Part shown: positions 63,416 through 64,000 of the stretch, piece after piece
How the letters are laid out: the number at the start of each line of letters is the position of its first letter
Numbering within the stretch: the stretch's first letter is position 1
From: Orientallactaga sibirica
Lineage: Eukaryota > Chordata > Mammalia > Rodentia > Dipodidae
NCBI GenBank assembly: GCA_036365145.1
Contig: JAEOAD010001942.1
Coordinates: 1,550,001 to 1,614,000, forward strand
Length of the DNA stretch: 64,000 bases
Reading direction: 5' to 3'
Notes under the pieces: generated by a model
Seen by the model: the letters and a program-made list of their open reading frames with translations, nothing else
Database searches by the model: none
What the model was told of the DNA's origin: nothing
Made by a program: the position numbers and the translations under genes

Positions 63416-64000
63416 GGGCTGGAGAGATGGCTTAGTGGTTAAGGCGCCTGCCTGAAAAGCCTAAGAATGCCCATTGGACTCTCCAGGTCCCATGTTTAGC
63501 CAGATGCAAAAGAGACACCAGCATGCAATGTCACACATGCACACAAAGGGGCACACATGTCTGGAGTTCATTCACGGTGGCTGAAATGGCCCTGGCGCGC
63601 CCAATCTCTACCTCTTCCTCTCTCTCTCAAATAAAAATGTAGCCTCTCGCCTTTAATCCCAGCACTCGGGAGGCAAATAACCCTGAATAGTTAATTCCAG
63701 GTCAGCCTGGGCATGCTGGGCATGGCACCCTTTAATCCCAGCACTCAGGAGGCAGAGGTAGGAGGATCACCATGAGTTCAAGGCCACCCTGAGACTGCAT
63801 AGTGAATTCCAGCTCAGCCTGGGCTAGAGTGAGACCCTACCTTGAAAAACCAAAAAAAAAAAAAAAAAAAAAAAAATCTGGGCTGGAGAGATGGCTTAGC
63901 AGTTAAGGCACTTGCTTGCAAAGCCTAAGGACCCATGTTCTACTCTCCAGATACCAAGTTAGCCAGATGCACAAAGGTGAGGCAAGTGCAAGGTCACACC
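63416..64000 (+). repeat. SINE run to the window end
   Basis: Long-form DIP 63416-63632; an internally deleted B1 63640-63711; B1 63713-63875 with a 31-base A tail; DIP from 63880, cut by the window end. Confidence 0.8.

Overview
The window is mammalian nuclear DNA, almost certainly from a rodent, and by inference a jerboa-like (dipodoid) one. Two SINE families fill it. One is a 7SL-derived B1 element. The other is a tRNA-derived B2-superfamily element whose head (ggctggagagatggcttag), B box (ggttcgattcc) and AATAAA-rich end match what I remember of the jerboa DIP family. The species assignment is an inference. I see no prokaryotic features, CRISPR array or operon.

One spliced gene is present, RNF103 (KF1) on the + strand. 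Exon 3 lies at 12234-12349 and the long last coding exon at 18861-20439, followed by a short 3' UTR. The first 12.2 kb is intron 2 and 12350-18860 is intron 3. Earlier exons lie outside the window. In other mammals CHMP3 follows RNF103 on the same strand, but I found no CHMP3 exon before 64 kb.

The second protein-coding locus is an intronless, fully open copy of RBMX (hnRNP G) on the minus strand at 42244-43404. It has a recognisable RBMX 3' UTR and a poly(A) tail at 41902-41926, so it is a retrocopy. Its 386-residue frame has no stop or frameshift, and a CpG island with CCAAT and TATA-like boxes lies directly upstream. It is the best candidate here for a lineage-specific functional gene.

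Dead gene copies are a 5'-truncated, frameshifted POLR1E retropseudogene (59675-60770, minus) and a U6 snRNA retropseudogene (63302-63405, plus).

Older mobile DNA includes a decayed class-I endogenous retrovirus at 27829-32048 with two LTRs and a tRNA-His-type primer site. A separate fragment of its internal region lies at 38089-39247. There are four copies of an L1-like 3'-end family (two in a 1.7-kb tandem duplication at 33.7-37.1 kb, one antisense at 50-51 kb, one nested in L1 at 61.7-62.3 kb). There are also an old L1 5' region at 54.4-59.3 kb, a URR1-like DNA transposon with an internal higher-order minisatellite (6.1-6.9 kb), MaLR-like LTR remnants and several B4/RSINE1-type composite SINEs.

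Layout: 1-12.2 kb intron 2, SINE-dense; 12.2-20.9 kb RNF103 exons 3-4 and intron 3; 20.9-27.8 kb SINE-dense intergenic; 27.8-32.0 kb provirus; 33.7-37.1 kb tandem duplication; 37.1-41.9 kb mixed repeats; 41.9-43.9 kb RBMX retrogene and CpG island; 43.9-54.4 kb mixed repeats; 54.4-62.9 kb broken L1 with POLR1E and SINEs nested in it; 63.3 kb U6 copy. I found no convincing undescribed multi-gene system. The most informative signals are the intact retrogene with its promoter-like island, a B1-mediated unequal-crossover scar, and SINE insertions that repeatedly reuse one target site. Repeat boundaries were read by eye and may be off by about 10-20 bases.
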